DNA of 48,416 bases, taken from positions 1 to 48,416 of the forward strand of contig CAZNDN010000017.1 of the NCBI GenBank assembly GCA_964571815.1, given 5' to 3'. This DNA is from CAZNDN01 sp964571815. GTDB taxonomy: Bacteria; Fibrobacterota; Chitinivibrionia; Chitinivibrionales; WJKA01. A program made the translations under genes and the position numbers. This document shows, piece after piece, positions 1-8,626 of this stretch (position 1 is its first letter; each line of letters starts with the position of its first letter). The notes beneath the pieces were generated by a model. That model had not been told where the DNA came from. It saw nothing but the letters and a program-made list of their open reading frames with translations, and did no database searches.

Positions 1-601
1 GCATACGGCGCGCAACGTCGGGAGGCACATAGGGCGAGGTGTCGGTCTTGAGGATGCCGATTCTGGGTGTCGAACTGCGGAACACCTTCATGATTGAGTG
101 GGTCATGTCGTATTCGAAGTTCTTCATGTCCTGCACGACCGGAAGAACCTCTTTCTTGTCTTCGTACAGCACGGCGATGCCCAGGAAACCGTTGATCACC
201 TCTGCCTTGTCCTTTTGCACGGTCTGCATCTGGATTTCGGGGATTCCCAGCGCACGCACGCGACTCCTGACGTCTTCGTTCTCCGACGGATCCTCATACG
301 AGATCAGAAGGTTCCTGCCGGCCACGGCCTTGTATTCGCTCAGAAGATCTCTGACGTCGGTCTCCACGCTTTTGAGGTGCGGAGGGAGGTTTTTCGATGA
401 GAAGTAGACCTTGATATTAATGATATCGTCCAGCTTCTTCAACGTTTTCCGCGTGGCGGGGGAAATGCTGTAGATCTTGTTCTCCGTGAGATCGACCCGG
501 GTGAACACCTTGGTGGAGAGGTAGTTGGCCACGCCGATAAATCCGAGAACCACAAGGACGAACAGAGCGGACTGTGAACTGTATTTCAGACTTTTTGCCA
601 T
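1..601 (-). CDS. GldG-like ABC transporter auxiliary protein (partial, C-terminus beyond window)
   Basis: About 200 N-terminal residues are visible, starting at ATG 601 (MAKSLKYSSQSALFVLV); the frame is open to base 1, so the C-terminal part is missing. One N-terminal membrane segment (roughly residues 11-30) is followed by a periplasmic-type domain with the pattern 'DLTENKIYSISPATRKTL...VYFSS', typical of GldG/ABC_transp_aux proteins that work with an ABC-2 permease. It starts four bases after the stop of the GldF-like permease, so the three genes at 1-2279 form one operon. In Bacteroidetes GldAFG is linked to gliding, but homologues occur in many non-gliding bacteria with unknown substrate, so no gliding role is claimed. 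Confidence 0.8.
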   Translation of the reverse strand, partial: MAKSLKYSSQSALFVLVVLGFIGVANYLSTKVFTRVDLTENKIYSISPATRKTLKKLDDIINIKVYFSSKNLPPHLKSVETDVRDLLSEYKAVAGRNLLISYEDPSENEDVRSRVRALGIPEIQMQTVQKDKAEVINGFLGIAVLYEDKKEVLPVVQDMKNFEYDMTHSIMKVFRSSTPRIGILKTDTSPYVPPDVARRM

Positions 602-605
602 ACTG

Positions 606-1322
606 CTACTCCCACTTTCTGCTTTCCAGGGAACGAACATTGAGGAAGAGGAAAAATCCGATAATCGACAAGTAGTACACGACGTCCCGCGTGTCGAGAA
701 CGCCGCGGCTGATGCTCATGAAATGGTTTCCCAGCCCCAGATAATTGAACAACGGAATGAGAAACGACGGCGCAACGACGGTGACGAACGGGTTGCCCAC
801 GATGAAGAGGACAAAGGTCACGACAACACCGAGGATGAACGCGACGATCTGGTTTTCGGTAAGTGAGGATACCCACAGGCCGATTGCCAGATACGCTCCA
901 CCCATCAGCAGCGAACCAATGTAACCTCCGATAATCGGCCCGGGGTCGGGATTGCCCAGAAACGCGACGGTTATCGGAACCGTTACCGAAAGAAGGACGG
1001 CAACGCCGAGGAAAGCGAAACAGGCGAGGAATTTGCCCAGCACTACCTCGGTGTCCTTGAGTGGCCACGTAAGCAGCAACTCAAGCGTCTTCACCTTCTT
1101 CTCTTCAGCCCAGATACGCATGGTGACGGCGGGGATAAAGAAAAGGAAGATCCAGGGAAGCAGTCCGAAGTAGCCTCGCATCTCGGCCTGATTGATCAGA
1201 AAGAACCCCTGGAAGAACAGGAAGTTGGTAACGACGAGGTAGACCGTGATTACCACGTAGGCGATAGGCGAGAGGAAATACGCCTTGAATTCCTTTTTGA
1301 AGATGGTCAATACCTTTTGCAT
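606..1322 (-). CDS. GldF-like ABC-2 type transporter permease
   Basis: 238-residue polytopic membrane protein with about six hydrophobic segments. It begins MQKVLTIFKKEFKAYFLSP, the usual N-terminus of ABC-2 permeases ('...KKEFKxYFxSPxAYV'), and contains the conserved E-E-K-K-x-x-T-L-E-L-L motif (near residues 74-84) after the second helix. Length and motifs fit the GldF family. It lies three bases downstream of the ATPase gene and four bases upstream of the GldG-like gene, which implies co-translation. It should form the membrane pore of a three-part ABC system; the substrate cannot be read from sequence. Confidence 0.88.
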   Translation of the reverse strand: MQKVLTIFKKEFKAYFLSPIAYVVITVYLVVTNFLFFQGFFLINQAEMRGYFGLLPWIFLFFIPAVTMRIWAEEKKVKTLELLLTWPLKDTEVVLGKFLACFAFLGVAVLLSVTVPITVAFLGNPDPGPIIGGYIGSLLMGGAYLAIGLWVSSLTENQIVAFILGVVVTFVLFIVGNPFVTVVAPSFLIPLFNYLGLGNHFMSISRGVLDTRDVVYYLSIIGFFLFLNVRSLESRKWE

Positions 1323-1325
1323 ACC

Positions 1326-2279
1326 CTATCCCCTTGTAAGCTGTGTGAATACGTCCTCGAGACTCGCGGCTTCCCGTCTCAGTTCCGATAAGCTCCACCC
1401 GTTGTCGACACTGCAGCGAAACAGCTTCTCTCCGATATCCTCGGTTGTGTCGCTGAAGACATGGACCGCCGTCCAGTCCCCGGAACTGTCTTCCACGGTG
1501 ATGTTGGAGACTCCCTGCACCGCCTGGATGCCCGATTCTATGGATTGCCTGTCGCCCTTGACCCTCAGGTGATAGCGGTTGCCCGTGCCCATTCCGCTTG
1601 TCAACTCCTCGGGCGTTCCTTCGGCCACAATGGCCCCGTCATTCACAATAAGGATCCGTCGGCAAGTCACCGAGACTTCGGAGAGGATATGTGAGCAGTA
1701 GATCACCGTCTTCTCACGTCCGATGCGCTTGATTAACTGCCGTATCTCGACGATCTGGTTGGGATCAAGCCCCGACATGGGTTCGTCGAGAATCAGAAGG
1801 TCGGGGTCGTGAATCATCGCCTGCGCGAGTCCGACCCGTTGGCGATACCCCTTGGAAAGTTTGCCGATCTGGCGGTTGGCCATTGCAGTGAGGCCGCAGA
1901 CACGAAGCATGTCGTCGGAGCGCCGCGTCAGGGCGTCGCCTTCCATGCCGCGTATCTCTCCCACGAACCGAAGATACTCCCCGACAAGCATGTCGCTGTA
2001 AAGGGGCGCGTTTTCCGGAAGATAGCCGATCCTGCGGCGCACTTCCAGGTCGTTTTCCCGGATGTCCAGGCCATCGACCTTCACGCTGCCCGATGTTGGG
2101 GGAATGAAGCACGTGACAATACGCATCGTGGTGGTTTTCCCGGCTCCATTGGGCCCCAGAAACCCCAGAATCTCTCCCTTTCGGATGCTGAAATTCAGGT
2201 CGCGCGCGGCGTGTACTTCGCCGAACCTCTTGTTGAGATCGGCAACCTCCAGCATCGTCGAATTGGTGTTGTTGCTCAT
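1326..2279 (-). CDS. GldA-like ABC transporter ATP-binding protein
   Basis: 317 residues from ATG 2279. A second ATG at 2297 is in frame, but AGGA sits nine bases upstream of 2279, so the inner start is preferred. Walker A GPNGAGKTT (residues 42-50), the LSKGYRQR signature and Walker B LLILDEPMSGLDP are intact. The last ~90 residues form the DUF4162-like tail usual for ATPases of ABC-2 exporters. It energises the GldF-like permease encoded directly downstream. First gene of the operon; no clear promoter was found in the 200 bases upstream. Confidence 0.9.
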   Translation of the reverse strand: MSNNTNSTMLEVADLNKRFGEVHAARDLNFSIRKGEILGFLGPNGAGKTTTMRIVTCFIPPTSGSVKVDGLDIRENDLEVRRRIGYLPENAPLYSDMLVGEYLRFVGEIRGMEGDALTRRSDDMLRVCGLTAMANRQIGKLSKGYRQRVGLAQAMIHDPDLLILDEPMSGLDPNQIVEIRQLIKRIGREKTVIYCSHILSEVSVTCRRILIVNDGAIVAEGTPEELTSGMGTGNRYHLRVKGDRQSIESGIQAVQGVSNITVEDSSGDWTAVHVFSDTTEDIGEKLFRCSVDNGWSLSELRREAASLEDVFTQLTRG

Positions 2280-2497
2280 ATCAAACCGTCCTCGCATGGC
2301 TTAAGGAGTTCTTCTCCTCCCGCGGAAGCACCGTGCCCGGGAAGTACTGCCCACGGTGCTGCATATCCAAGGGTCAAAAAATGCATTCATGATAAGGCCT
2401 CAGTCAAGACGGAGGGCCGTGGGATCGGGATGGATGACACCAAGGTACCCCGAGAGAAGCGAATACGGACAGCAAGGAATTTTATTGTGTGGGTCGA

Positions 2498-2530
2498 CAA
2501 AAAACGCCGGGCTCAGTTCGTGCCCGGCGT
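2498..2530 (-). terminator. Intrinsic terminator of the histone-H1-like gene
   Basis: Perfect 9-bp stem ACGCCGGGC (2504-2512) with GCCCGGCGT (2522-2530) around a 9-base loop. On the minus strand it is followed by a run of six T residues. It lies 46 bases beyond the stop of the small H1-like gene. It is the only stem plus U-tract terminator recognised in the window. The remaining bases up to 2280 show nothing recognisable. Confidence 0.85.
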
Positions 2531-2575
2531 ACTACGCGGAAAGCCACTCCCGGTAACAGGCGCAACGAAGCGTGT

Positions 2576-2743
2576 TCAGTCGTTCTTGCGCTCCTGGATT
2601 TCCGTGCGCACTTCCTGTGCAATTTTCTTGATGTTCTGCAGGCACTTCCGTGCACGTGTGCCGGCGGATTTGTTTCCCCGGTCGAATTTCTCGTACTCGA
2701 CCTTCAGGTTCTCAACCTCATTCAGCAGTGTGTCAAGGCCCAT
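2576..2743 (-). CDS. Histone H1-like (Hc1-type) small basic protein
   Basis: 55 residues, highly charged and probably helical. The core pattern 'GNKSAGTRARKCLQNIKK' followed by 'AQEVRTEIQERK' matches the small bacterial histone-H1/Hc1-like family (GNK-AG-RARK-L--IKK). Such proteins are thought to bind nucleic acid or organise the nucleoid; this role is inferred from family only. An ATG at 2749 is also in frame, but AGGAGG abuts it, whereas it is six bases from ATG 2743, so 2743 is chosen. It stands alone, with its own terminator. Upstream on the minus strand a weak GTGACA-N17-TTATTT pair may be its promoter. Confidence 0.78.
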   Translation of the reverse strand: MGLDTLLNEVENLKVEYEKFDRGNKSAGTRARKCLQNIKKIAQEVRTEIQERKND

Positions 2744-2964
2744 CCTCATCCTCCTTTCCTCGCTGTGAAATAGATGCTCGGAAACACGCTCCGCTTTTGC
2801 TGCGTTTCCCGTATATAAATAAGTTATGGGCCCCGCTTGTGTCACCAGACTGTCGGTCGGGGCCGACCCGGTCTGCGATCGCCGAGAGGAACGGGTATCC
2901 TGAAGATAGTATGAGCGCGCAGAATGGGGGCTTCCGCCGGACCCGGGCGGGACCCTTTTCTGTC

Positions 2965-5349
2965 TCACAACCTTTCCGTCGCAACGATACGGAGGGTATC
3001 GCCCGGCATGAGAACGCTTCCCCGACCGAGGCCGTTGAGTGCCCGAAGGTGCTTGACGGGTATGTCGTGCCGTTGGGCAATTGCCCAGAGGTTGTCTCCC
3101 TTGCGGACAGTGTAGTATACTACCTCGCCGGCCGGAGCTGAAGGGCTCGACAGGGGGGACCGACGGGCGGGGATAATCAGAGTGTCGCCTGCCTTGATCA
3201 GATGGTTGTGTCCGAGTCTGTTGTGTTGTGCCAGGTCCCCGACCGAGACCCCGAAAAGCGCGGCCAGCATGCTGAGGTTGTCTCCTTTCCGCACCCGGTA
3301 TCGCAACGGCCGACTCTTCTTCGACGCTTCTTCCTGCTTCGCGGTCGACACCGCTGGTGCCCCATGACCCTCGTACGTCTTCCGGGAAGAGCCGGGCTTG
3401 CTCGATGAGCCCGACGCTCGCTTCGAGCCGTTGTAGTAGACAAGCGTGTCTCCGACATGAATCAGCGGCCGGCCGGCGTCGAGGGAATTCCACGCAAGAA
3501 GGTAGTCCAGCGAAACGCCCAGATTCCGGGAAATCGAGTAGGGGTTGTCTCCTTTCCCGACCACGTACTTCTTCGGAGCACCGCTGCGGGGAACCGCCGT
3601 CTGCTCCGTACCCGGACCGTCGCCCTCCTTTCCGTCAAGGAGTACGTACAGCGTGACCGTATCGCCCGCACGAAGCGACCGTGCACGGGGAAGGTTGTTC
3701 CAGCGGCAGATGTCGGAGACCGACACACCAAACAGTTTCGCAAGCTCGTAGACCGTGTCTCCGCTTCTGACTCGGTACCGCAGCGGTTTGAGTCCCTTCT
3801 CCCGGAACACTTCGGCCTCCGGAATATCCCCGGCACGCTTCGAAGCACGGCGGGACGGTTGAAGGACCGGCGGGGCACCGCGGCCGACCGGGATGGGGAT
3901 GAACAAGTGGCGTCCCGCCACGATCCTGCTTGTGCGCAGTTTGTTAACCGACTTGATGGCCGAAACCGGAACCTTGAATCGTCGGGCGATTCGGATAAGG
4001 TTGTCTCCGTGGCATATCCGGTAGCGATACCATTTGACTTTACGGTCATCGGGGATTGTCTCGATGAACTCCACGAATCGGTTTCTCGATCCGGGTGGCA
4101 GGTAAAGGAACACATCCTTGACCTCCGGAGGAGTGCACCAGCGGAGAATATGGGGGTTGATACGTTTGAGTTCCCGAAGATCCACTTCGATACCCTCCGC
4201 GATATCCTTCAGCTCGATACACTCGCTGATTCGAATCGTGTCCAGGTCGAACCGAAGCGCGTCCGGATTCGCCGCTGCGTCGAAGCCGAAACAGGAGGCA
4301 TTTTTCGCGACAATCAGGGCCGAGATATACTGAGGAACGTAGTTCATTGTCTGGCGCGGGAGACGAAGCTGCCAGAAATCGACGGTGTCGGTGGTCGCCA
4401 GCGCCCGCCCCACTCTTCCTTCGCCGCAGTTGTACGCCGCAAGGGCACAGTGCCAGTCGCCGAAATCTCCGTACAGTTTCGTGAGGTATCTGATAGCGGC
4501 AACGGTCGATTTGATCGGGTCTCGCCTCTCGTCGACCCAGTAGCTCTGACGAAGTCCGTACCGCCTGCCCGTCGAGGGAATGAACTGCCAGATACCCGAT
4601 GCATGCGCGTACGAATACGCCTTGGGGTTGAACCCGCTTTCGATCAATGGAAGATAGGCCAGGTCGGAGGGAAGACCGCTGTCGACAAACATTTGTTTCA
4701 TGAACGGCAGGTAGTACTCGGCGCGTTCAAGCCACCTTCCCACCGGGCCCTTTCGGCCCCGGCTGTAAAAAAGCAGCGCCGCGAAAACCCGGTCGTTCCA
4801 CGCCATCGGAACATTGTACTCAATTCCTTTTTCACACAGCAGTCGTGCCATTCGCGCACTGTCACGAGAACTCACTTTCAGCGAATCCAGCGAGTGCGAA
4901 AGCTGTCGTCGGAAGACCAGGGGTGCGATCCGGTCCGGGATGCTGTCCAGGTACGCTTCGGGCATGCAGGTGGAGTAAAGCTCGACAACACGCTCGTAGT
5001 GTCGCTGGGCGGAGTCTTCGGGGACCGCGCATTCTTCGTCCGCACTGTCTACTGCTACGACCGCCCGGTGGAGCAGTTCATTCGCCTCGGAAAAACATCC
5101 GGAGTCGCATGCCTCCTCGGCCTGGTCCATGAGCGTGCCGATTGGTGTGCAGCCCCGAGAAGTGTCCCCGGGTTCGCTCCGTACCTCGACTTGCCGGACC
5201 GGCTCCAGGAGTGTGGAGTCGACCGCGGCGGAGGTTTCGGGGAGGGTGGAGTTGGGGCGCAGCCCCGGAGGGATGCACCCGAGTGCGGCAACCATCGGTG
5301 CCGCCGCACCGGCCCACCGCAACAGACGACCGTGAAGTAACCTGTTCAT
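2965..5349 (-). CDS. mltD: Membrane-bound lytic murein transglycosylase D with five LysM domains
   Basis: 794 residues from ATG 5349. Residues 1-25 are a lipoprotein signal with lipobox A-L-G-C (Cys25), so the enzyme should be anchored in a membrane facing the periplasm. The SLT/MltD catalytic domain spans about 205-345, with catalytic Glu237 in LPLIESGF and downstream ASGIWQFIPSTGRRYGL. Five LysM peptidoglycan-binding modules follow at about 441-486, 523-569, 593-639, 682-728 and 744-790, each with a [KSH]GD[NT] core. E. coli MltD has two LysM, so this is an extended form. It cleaves the MurNAc-GlcNAc bond in cell-wall turnover. A TATAAT (5375-5380) precedes the gene, but no convincing -35 was seen. 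Confidence 0.93.
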   Translation of the reverse strand: MNRLLHGRLLRWAGAAAPMVAALGCIPPGLRPNSTLPETSAAVDSTLLEPVRQVEVRSEPGDTSRGCTPIGTLMDQAEEACDSGCFSEANELLHRAVVAVDSADEECAVPEDSAQRHYERVVELYSTCMPEAYLDSIPDRIAPLVFRRQLSHSLDSLKVSSRDSARMARLLCEKGIEYNVPMAWNDRVFAALLFYSRGRKGPVGRWLERAEYYLPFMKQMFVDSGLPSDLAYLPLIESGFNPKAYSYAHASGIWQFIPSTGRRYGLRQSYWVDERRDPIKSTVAAIRYLTKLYGDFGDWHCALAAYNCGEGRVGRALATTDTVDFWQLRLPRQTMNYVPQYISALIVAKNASCFGFDAAANPDALRFDLDTIRISECIELKDIAEGIEVDLRELKRINPHILRWCTPPEVKDVFLYLPPGSRNRFVEFIETIPDDRKVKWYRYRICHGDNLIRIARRFKVPVSAIKSVNKLRTSRIVAGRHLFIPIPVGRGAPPVLQPSRRASKRAGDIPEAEVFREKGLKPLRYRVRSGDTVYELAKLFGVSVSDICRWNNLPRARSLRAGDTVTLYVLLDGKEGDGPGTEQTAVPRSGAPKKYVVGKGDNPYSISRNLGVSLDYLLAWNSLDAGRPLIHVGDTLVYYNGSKRASGSSSKPGSSRKTYEGHGAPAVSTAKQEEASKKSRPLRYRVRKGDNLSMLAALFGVSVGDLAQHNRLGHNHLIKAGDTLIIPARRSPLSSPSAPAGEVVYYTVRKGDNLWAIAQRHDIPVKHLRALNGLGRGSVLMPGDTLRIVATERL

Positions 5350-5706
5350 AATGCACTTCGGTATAAGGTGCAACATTATAATACTATCATTGTGGTCGAC
5401 ATTTGGCACGGGCTTCGGCCGGTGAACCGCTCCGCGGTCGTTGTGCCGGGGCGGAAAGGGGGTTTTCCCGGTTCCCGTGTGATCACGGCAGTCGCCCGGT
5501 GAGCGTACCGCGGGCCCCTCGCCCCGCGATTCCGTTGCGAATCTCGTGTGGGGCCGGCTGGAAAACAGCGAGCCGGAACGCACAGGAAGCCGAACACGCC
5601 GGGATCCGAGCCGCGGCCCTGTGGGCCGGGCAACAACGGCCGCAGGGAATCCCGGAGCCGTCGAGCAGAGAATGAATCAGAAACGAGTCCTGGGTGAGAA
5701 CCTTCC
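5350..5706. other. 357-bp region without a recognised gene
   Basis: Between mltD and the small Cys-rich gene. The only signal found is a minus-strand TATAAT at 5375-5380 that could serve mltD. The sequence is rich in short GC palindromes. It lacks the conserved cores of RNase P RNA, tmRNA, SRP RNA or 6S RNA as far as can be judged by reading. Reading frames crossing it have Arg/Pro/Gly-rich composition, no ribosome-binding site and no family resemblance. Confidence 0.5.
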
Positions 5707-5940
5707 TCAGGCAGGCGCCGAAAGCCCGAAGGCTTCGGTCGGAAGAAGAGTTTCCCGGGCCTGGTGCGCCTCACGCTTGAAAAGCCTCCCGCGGTGAGTA
5801 CGGCAATCCTCCACCGCTTCCCTGATCCGGCGTTCAAAGAAACGCCGACTGCCGCCGCAGTAATTCACGTAGATACGTGTCCGCGGGGGGCACGTCGCGT
5901 ACTCGGTACACTGCCGGCAATTCACTTTGTGATGCTCCAT
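5707..5940 (-). CDS. Cys-rich small protein of unknown function
   Basis: 77 residues. The N-terminal third has a compact cysteine pattern, C-x2-C-x5-C near residues 8-17 followed by a lone Cys in NYCGG (about residue 28), suggesting a metal- or Fe-S-binding knuckle. The remainder is Arg-rich and probably helical, ending in a Pro/Ala tail. GGGGGAGG lies six bases before ATG 5940, and a perfect sigma-70 promoter lies about 65 bases upstream, so expression is well supported. It is monocistronic. The family is not recognised with certainty; small 'C-x2-C...NYCG' hypothetical proteins exist in other bacteria, but no function is claimed. Confidence 0.72.
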   Translation of the reverse strand: MEHHKVNCRQCTEYATCPPRTRIYVNYCGGSRRFFERRIREAVEDCRTHRGRLFKREAHQARETLLPTEAFGLSAPA

Positions 5941-6004
5941 GAGAGACCTCCCCCGTACCCGGGACTATTCCTGTGGAACTGAAGGGAACGAAGCTGCTCT
6001 CACT

Positions 6005-6033
6005 ATTATACCCGACAATATCTTGTGTGTCAA
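6005..6033 (-). promoter_or_regulatory. Consensus sigma-70 promoter of the Cys-rich gene
   Basis: Reading the minus strand, TTGACA (6033-6028), a spacer of exactly 17 bases and TATAAT (6010-6005): a 12/12 match to the housekeeping consensus. Transcription would start near 5998 and give a leader of about 58 bases before the GGGGGAGG ribosome-binding site. This is the strongest promoter-like sequence in the window. Confidence 0.88.
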
Positions 6034-6110
6034 TGCCTTTTGGTACACTACTTGTAGTCACAAATGCCTATCTTCCGCCTTATGAAGAGGTTACATCGAT
6101 GCGAGCTTGA

Positions 6111-7100
6111 CTAAGAGGGATTTCCTCGAACCGGTGTGCCGTGATCGAGCCACAGCTTGTTGTCCAGCCAGACGGAAGGAGCGCGGACAACACCGTCAAG
6201 GTGGAGCGGAACGTTTACTTTACCACCCATTGATGCGTTGTCGCCGAGAGCAAAGTGCACTGTCCCCTTGACCTTTTCATCCTCGAGCACGTTTCCGGTG
6301 ATCCGTGCCGAATCAAGTGTTCCGACGCCAAATTCGGCGATTGTCCTTGAAGGACCACGATACTTCAGGAAGAGTTCTTCGAGCTTCCGTGCACAGTCAT
6401 GCCCTTCAGTTTCGACAACTCTTCCCTCACGTACATGCAACACAAGCGGTTCGTCGAGGATCCCCGCCAGGGGAAAGGACCCGTCGAATACCAGCGTTCC
6501 CTCAGCGGTTCCCTCCAGTGGGGCCAGGTACGCTTCGCCGGCGGGGAGGTTGCCGAAGGCCCCACGAAAATTCAACCTGCCGTCGTCGGCCTTCGCGTGC
6601 CGTCCCCCGGTTTCAAAGGCAATATCCGTTCCTCCCGGGCTGGTGACCCGGACGCGGGAGGCTGATGAAAGATGGGCGGCCAGTTTGCGCGTGGCAATAC
6701 CCAGTTTGTGCCAATCGGTTTTCATTGTCCTGACAAACATTTCCGGCGAGATCCCGGGCAGCGTCGCGATCCGGATGCCTCGTTCCGAGGCACGACGTCG
6801 AGCCCTGGTGTGGGAAAGCGATTTCGATGTCGGCATGACCGCCACGTCGAACTGGCCGAACCATTTCCCGACCGGCCCCGGCGGTTCATTCCCGTTCTCC
6901 CGTCTGGGATTGATAACTACCATGACCGCCTCCCTGCATCTGCTCACGCCTGCTTTCCACATGATTTCCCCGACTTCGGCACAAGGCGGATCACATACGA
7001 CCAGCAGTTGCTCCTTGCGGCCGAGGTTGAGACACTCTGTAAGCGCAATCGCCGCCGCCTCACTGAGCTTCTCTTCCATTCCCTGCGTGTTCGAATCCAT
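6111..7100 (-). CDS. M29-family (AmpS/aminopeptidase T-like) metallopeptidase
   Basis: 329 residues from ATG 7100. The C-terminal half carries the metal-ligand pattern of the thermophilic aminopeptidase family: Glu189 (GEAYLAP), Glu256 (IAEFGVG), His282 (VHFALGDN), His300 and Asp302 (HLDGV). The N-terminal half has the 'MPTSKSLSHTRAR' stretch typical of the family. It should release N-terminal residues from peptides using paired divalent metal ions in the cytoplasm. It starts seven bases after the tgt stop, so the two genes are co-transcribed. A second ATG seven codons in (7079) is possible. Some relatives of this family have been annotated only as 'leucyl aminopeptidase' without biochemical proof. 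Confidence 0.82.
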   Translation of the reverse strand: MDSNTQGMEEKLSEAAAIALTECLNLGRKEQLLVVCDPPCAEVGEIMWKAGVSRCREAVMVVINPRRENGNEPPGPVGKWFGQFDVAVMPTSKSLSHTRARRRASERGIRIATLPGISPEMFVRTMKTDWHKLGIATRKLAAHLSSASRVRVTSPGGTDIAFETGGRHAKADDGRLNFRGAFGNLPAGEAYLAPLEGTAEGTLVFDGSFPLAGILDEPLVLHVREGRVVETEGHDCARKLEELFLKYRGPSRTIAEFGVGTLDSARITGNVLEDEKVKGTVHFALGDNASMGGKVNVPLHLDGVVRAPSVWLDNKLWLDHGTPVRGNPS

Positions 7101-7107
7101 TGCCGTA

Positions 7108-8256
7108 TCACTTTCTCTGATAGTGCTGTGTTTCTTCGCCCATTTCGGCCAGTACGGCTTGTTTCCAGGCCGTGAAGGTCCTCCCCGGAATCTGTTCCCG
7201 GGCTTCGGAAACCAGTTGAACATAGAAACTGACGTTATGCAGTGTGAGAAGGTGGACTCCGAGTATTTCGCCTGCCTGGATAAGGTGTCGAACGTAGGAG
7301 CGGCTGAAATGTGTGCACGCGTAACATGGACACCCGGTGTCGATACCCCGGTCGAAACTTCGTCGATGAGAAGCGTTGCGCAGGTTGAGTTTTCCCTGCC
7401 GTGTGAATGCCGAACCGTTCCGCGCGTTGCGGGTGGGCAGGACGCAGTCGAACATGTCGATACCCCGCTGAATGCATTCGAGGATATCCCGCGGTGTTCC
7501 CACACCCATGAGGTAGCGAGGTTTATGTTCGGGAAGCAGTGCCGTGGAGTATTCGACAATCTCGTAGGTGGTATTCCTGTCTTCGCCGACCGCCAGACCA
7601 CCAAGCGCATACCCGTCGAAGCCCACGGCCGGAAGCTCATTGCAGCACCGCTTGCGCAGCTCCCGCGAGGCCCCTCCCTGAACGATCCCGAACAGGGCCT
7701 GCGGATATCCGTGGCAATAGCCGAGAGCATCGGCCGTCTCTCTGCATCGACGAGCCCAGGAAAGGGTGCGCTGTACGGCCGCTGCAAGGACATCGGGAGC
7801 CACCCCTGCCGGCGGGCACTCGTCGAGCACCATTATGATATCGGCTCCGAGAGCGTGCTGGATCTTTATGACGGTTTCGGGAGAGAAGAAATGCTGGGAA
7901 CCGTCCAGGTACGATTGGAACCGCACCCCGTCATCGGTGACCTTGGCGATATCCCGAAGACTGAATACCTGGAAACCACCACTGTCGGTGAGAAATGCGC
8001 CCGACCAGCCGGTAAATCGATGGAGCCCTCCGGCCTCCCGGATCAGTTCTTCGCCCGGTCTCAAGTGCAGGTGATACGTATTGGCCAGCACCATGCCTGA
8101 GCCGCATTCCATAAGGTCACGAGGGGAGAGGGCCTTGACCGTTGCCTGCGTACCTACCGGCATGAAAACGGGTGTTTTCACGCTCCCGTGCGCGGTATTC
8201 AGCACCCCGGCCCGCGCCCGGCAATCATCGGCGATCGTGTCGAGTGTAAAAAGCAT
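7108..8256 (-). CDS. tgt: Queuine tRNA-ribosyltransferase
   Basis: 382 residues, full bacterial length. It exchanges guanine-34 for preQ1 in GUN-anticodon tRNAs. Visible hallmarks are the active-site Asp91 in LTDSGGFQVFSL, the substrate-binding GIVQGG (190-195), the nucleophile block GIDMFDCVLPTRNARNG (265-281), and the zinc site Cys309, Cys311, Cys314 (GCPCYAC) with His340. ATG 8256 begins MLFTLDTIADDCRARAG, the standard N-terminus. No strong ribosome-binding site precedes it. The peptidase gene follows after seven bases. Confidence 0.97.
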   Translation of the reverse strand: MLFTLDTIADDCRARAGVLNTAHGSVKTPVFMPVGTQATVKALSPRDLMECGSGMVLANTYHLHLRPGEELIREAGGLHRFTGWSGAFLTDSGGFQVFSLRDIAKVTDDGVRFQSYLDGSQHFFSPETVIKIQHALGADIIMVLDECPPAGVAPDVLAAAVQRTLSWARRCRETADALGYCHGYPQALFGIVQGGASRELRKRCCNELPAVGFDGYALGGLAVGEDRNTTYEIVEYSTALLPEHKPRYLMGVGTPRDILECIQRGIDMFDCVLPTRNARNGSAFTRQGKLNLRNASHRRSFDRGIDTGCPCYACTHFSRSYVRHLIQAGEILGVHLLTLHNVSFYVQLVSEAREQIPGRTFTAWKQAVLAEMGEETQHYQRK

Positions 8257-8626
8257 TGGGGCGTTGTCGTGCCTTCGTATGCAGTTTCCGGCGTGCGATG
8301 GTCGCTCATCGCCGTCTATCGAGACTGAGCGCGTGTTCGACGGGAATTGTCGCTACCGGCCCCGAAGGAGGAACCCCCGCCCCGCCGACACCGTCGTGCG
8401 GCGTGGAGCAGGCAGGCCGCCGGCCGATAAAATACATCGCTTCCGGGGGAGCACTGCCTCCAAAGCCCCGACTCCGATCCTTGTATCTTCGTCTGCATTG
8501 AGGTATCTTTAATAGCGGAAGCGTTACTCAGGGTCATGAAGCCGGCGACCGTGTGCGGCGGTTACGGGGTCTTTGTCGCTGCGAGCATGCCGGTTCCCCA
8601 TCAAATCTTGATCATTGTCGGTGAGT
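8257..8626. other. Divergent intergenic region between tgt and dxs (370 bp)
   Basis: Separates the divergently transcribed tgt and dxs and must hold both promoters. A plus-strand candidate for dxs is listed separately. No tgt promoter with a good -10 was found. A GCCGATAA at about 8432-8439 resembles a sigma-28 -10, but no TAAA stands 15 bases upstream, so it is judged a chance match. No gene or RNA was recognised. Confidence 0.5.
8481..8509 (+). promoter_or_regulatory. Candidate sigma-70 promoter for dxs
   Basis: TTGTAT (8481-8486), a 17-base spacer and TATCTT (8504-8509). Spacing is ideal; each hexamer matches consensus at four positions. The same TATCTT -10 appears in the rpmB promoter candidate. 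The leader to ATG 8627 would be about 110 bases. Confidence 0.42.

Noticed and set aside
1..2279. Reading the GldAFG-like ABC genes as evidence for gliding motility
   Set aside because: Homologues are widespread in non-gliding bacteria, and no other gliding gene (gldK-N, sprA) is present.
3457..5340. 627-codon plus-strand open frame opposite mltD
   Set aside because: It is antisense to a gene with clear SLT and LysM motifs; composition is Arg/Val/Gly-rich, without motif or ribosome-binding site. A GC-rich shadow.
5350..5706. Possible structural RNA (RNase P, tmRNA or SRP) in the GC-palindromic gap
   Set aside because: None of the conserved core sequences of these RNAs could be found by reading either strand; a covariance search would settle it.
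6157..8100. 647-codon plus-strand open frame opposite the M29 peptidase and tgt
   Set aside because: It spans two well-identified minus-strand genes, is Ser/Arg/Pro-rich, and has no recognisable domain.
8432..8439. GCCGATAA as a second sigma-28 -10 element before dxs
   Set aside because: No TAAA lies 15 bases upstream and dxs is not a flagellar gene; a chance octamer.
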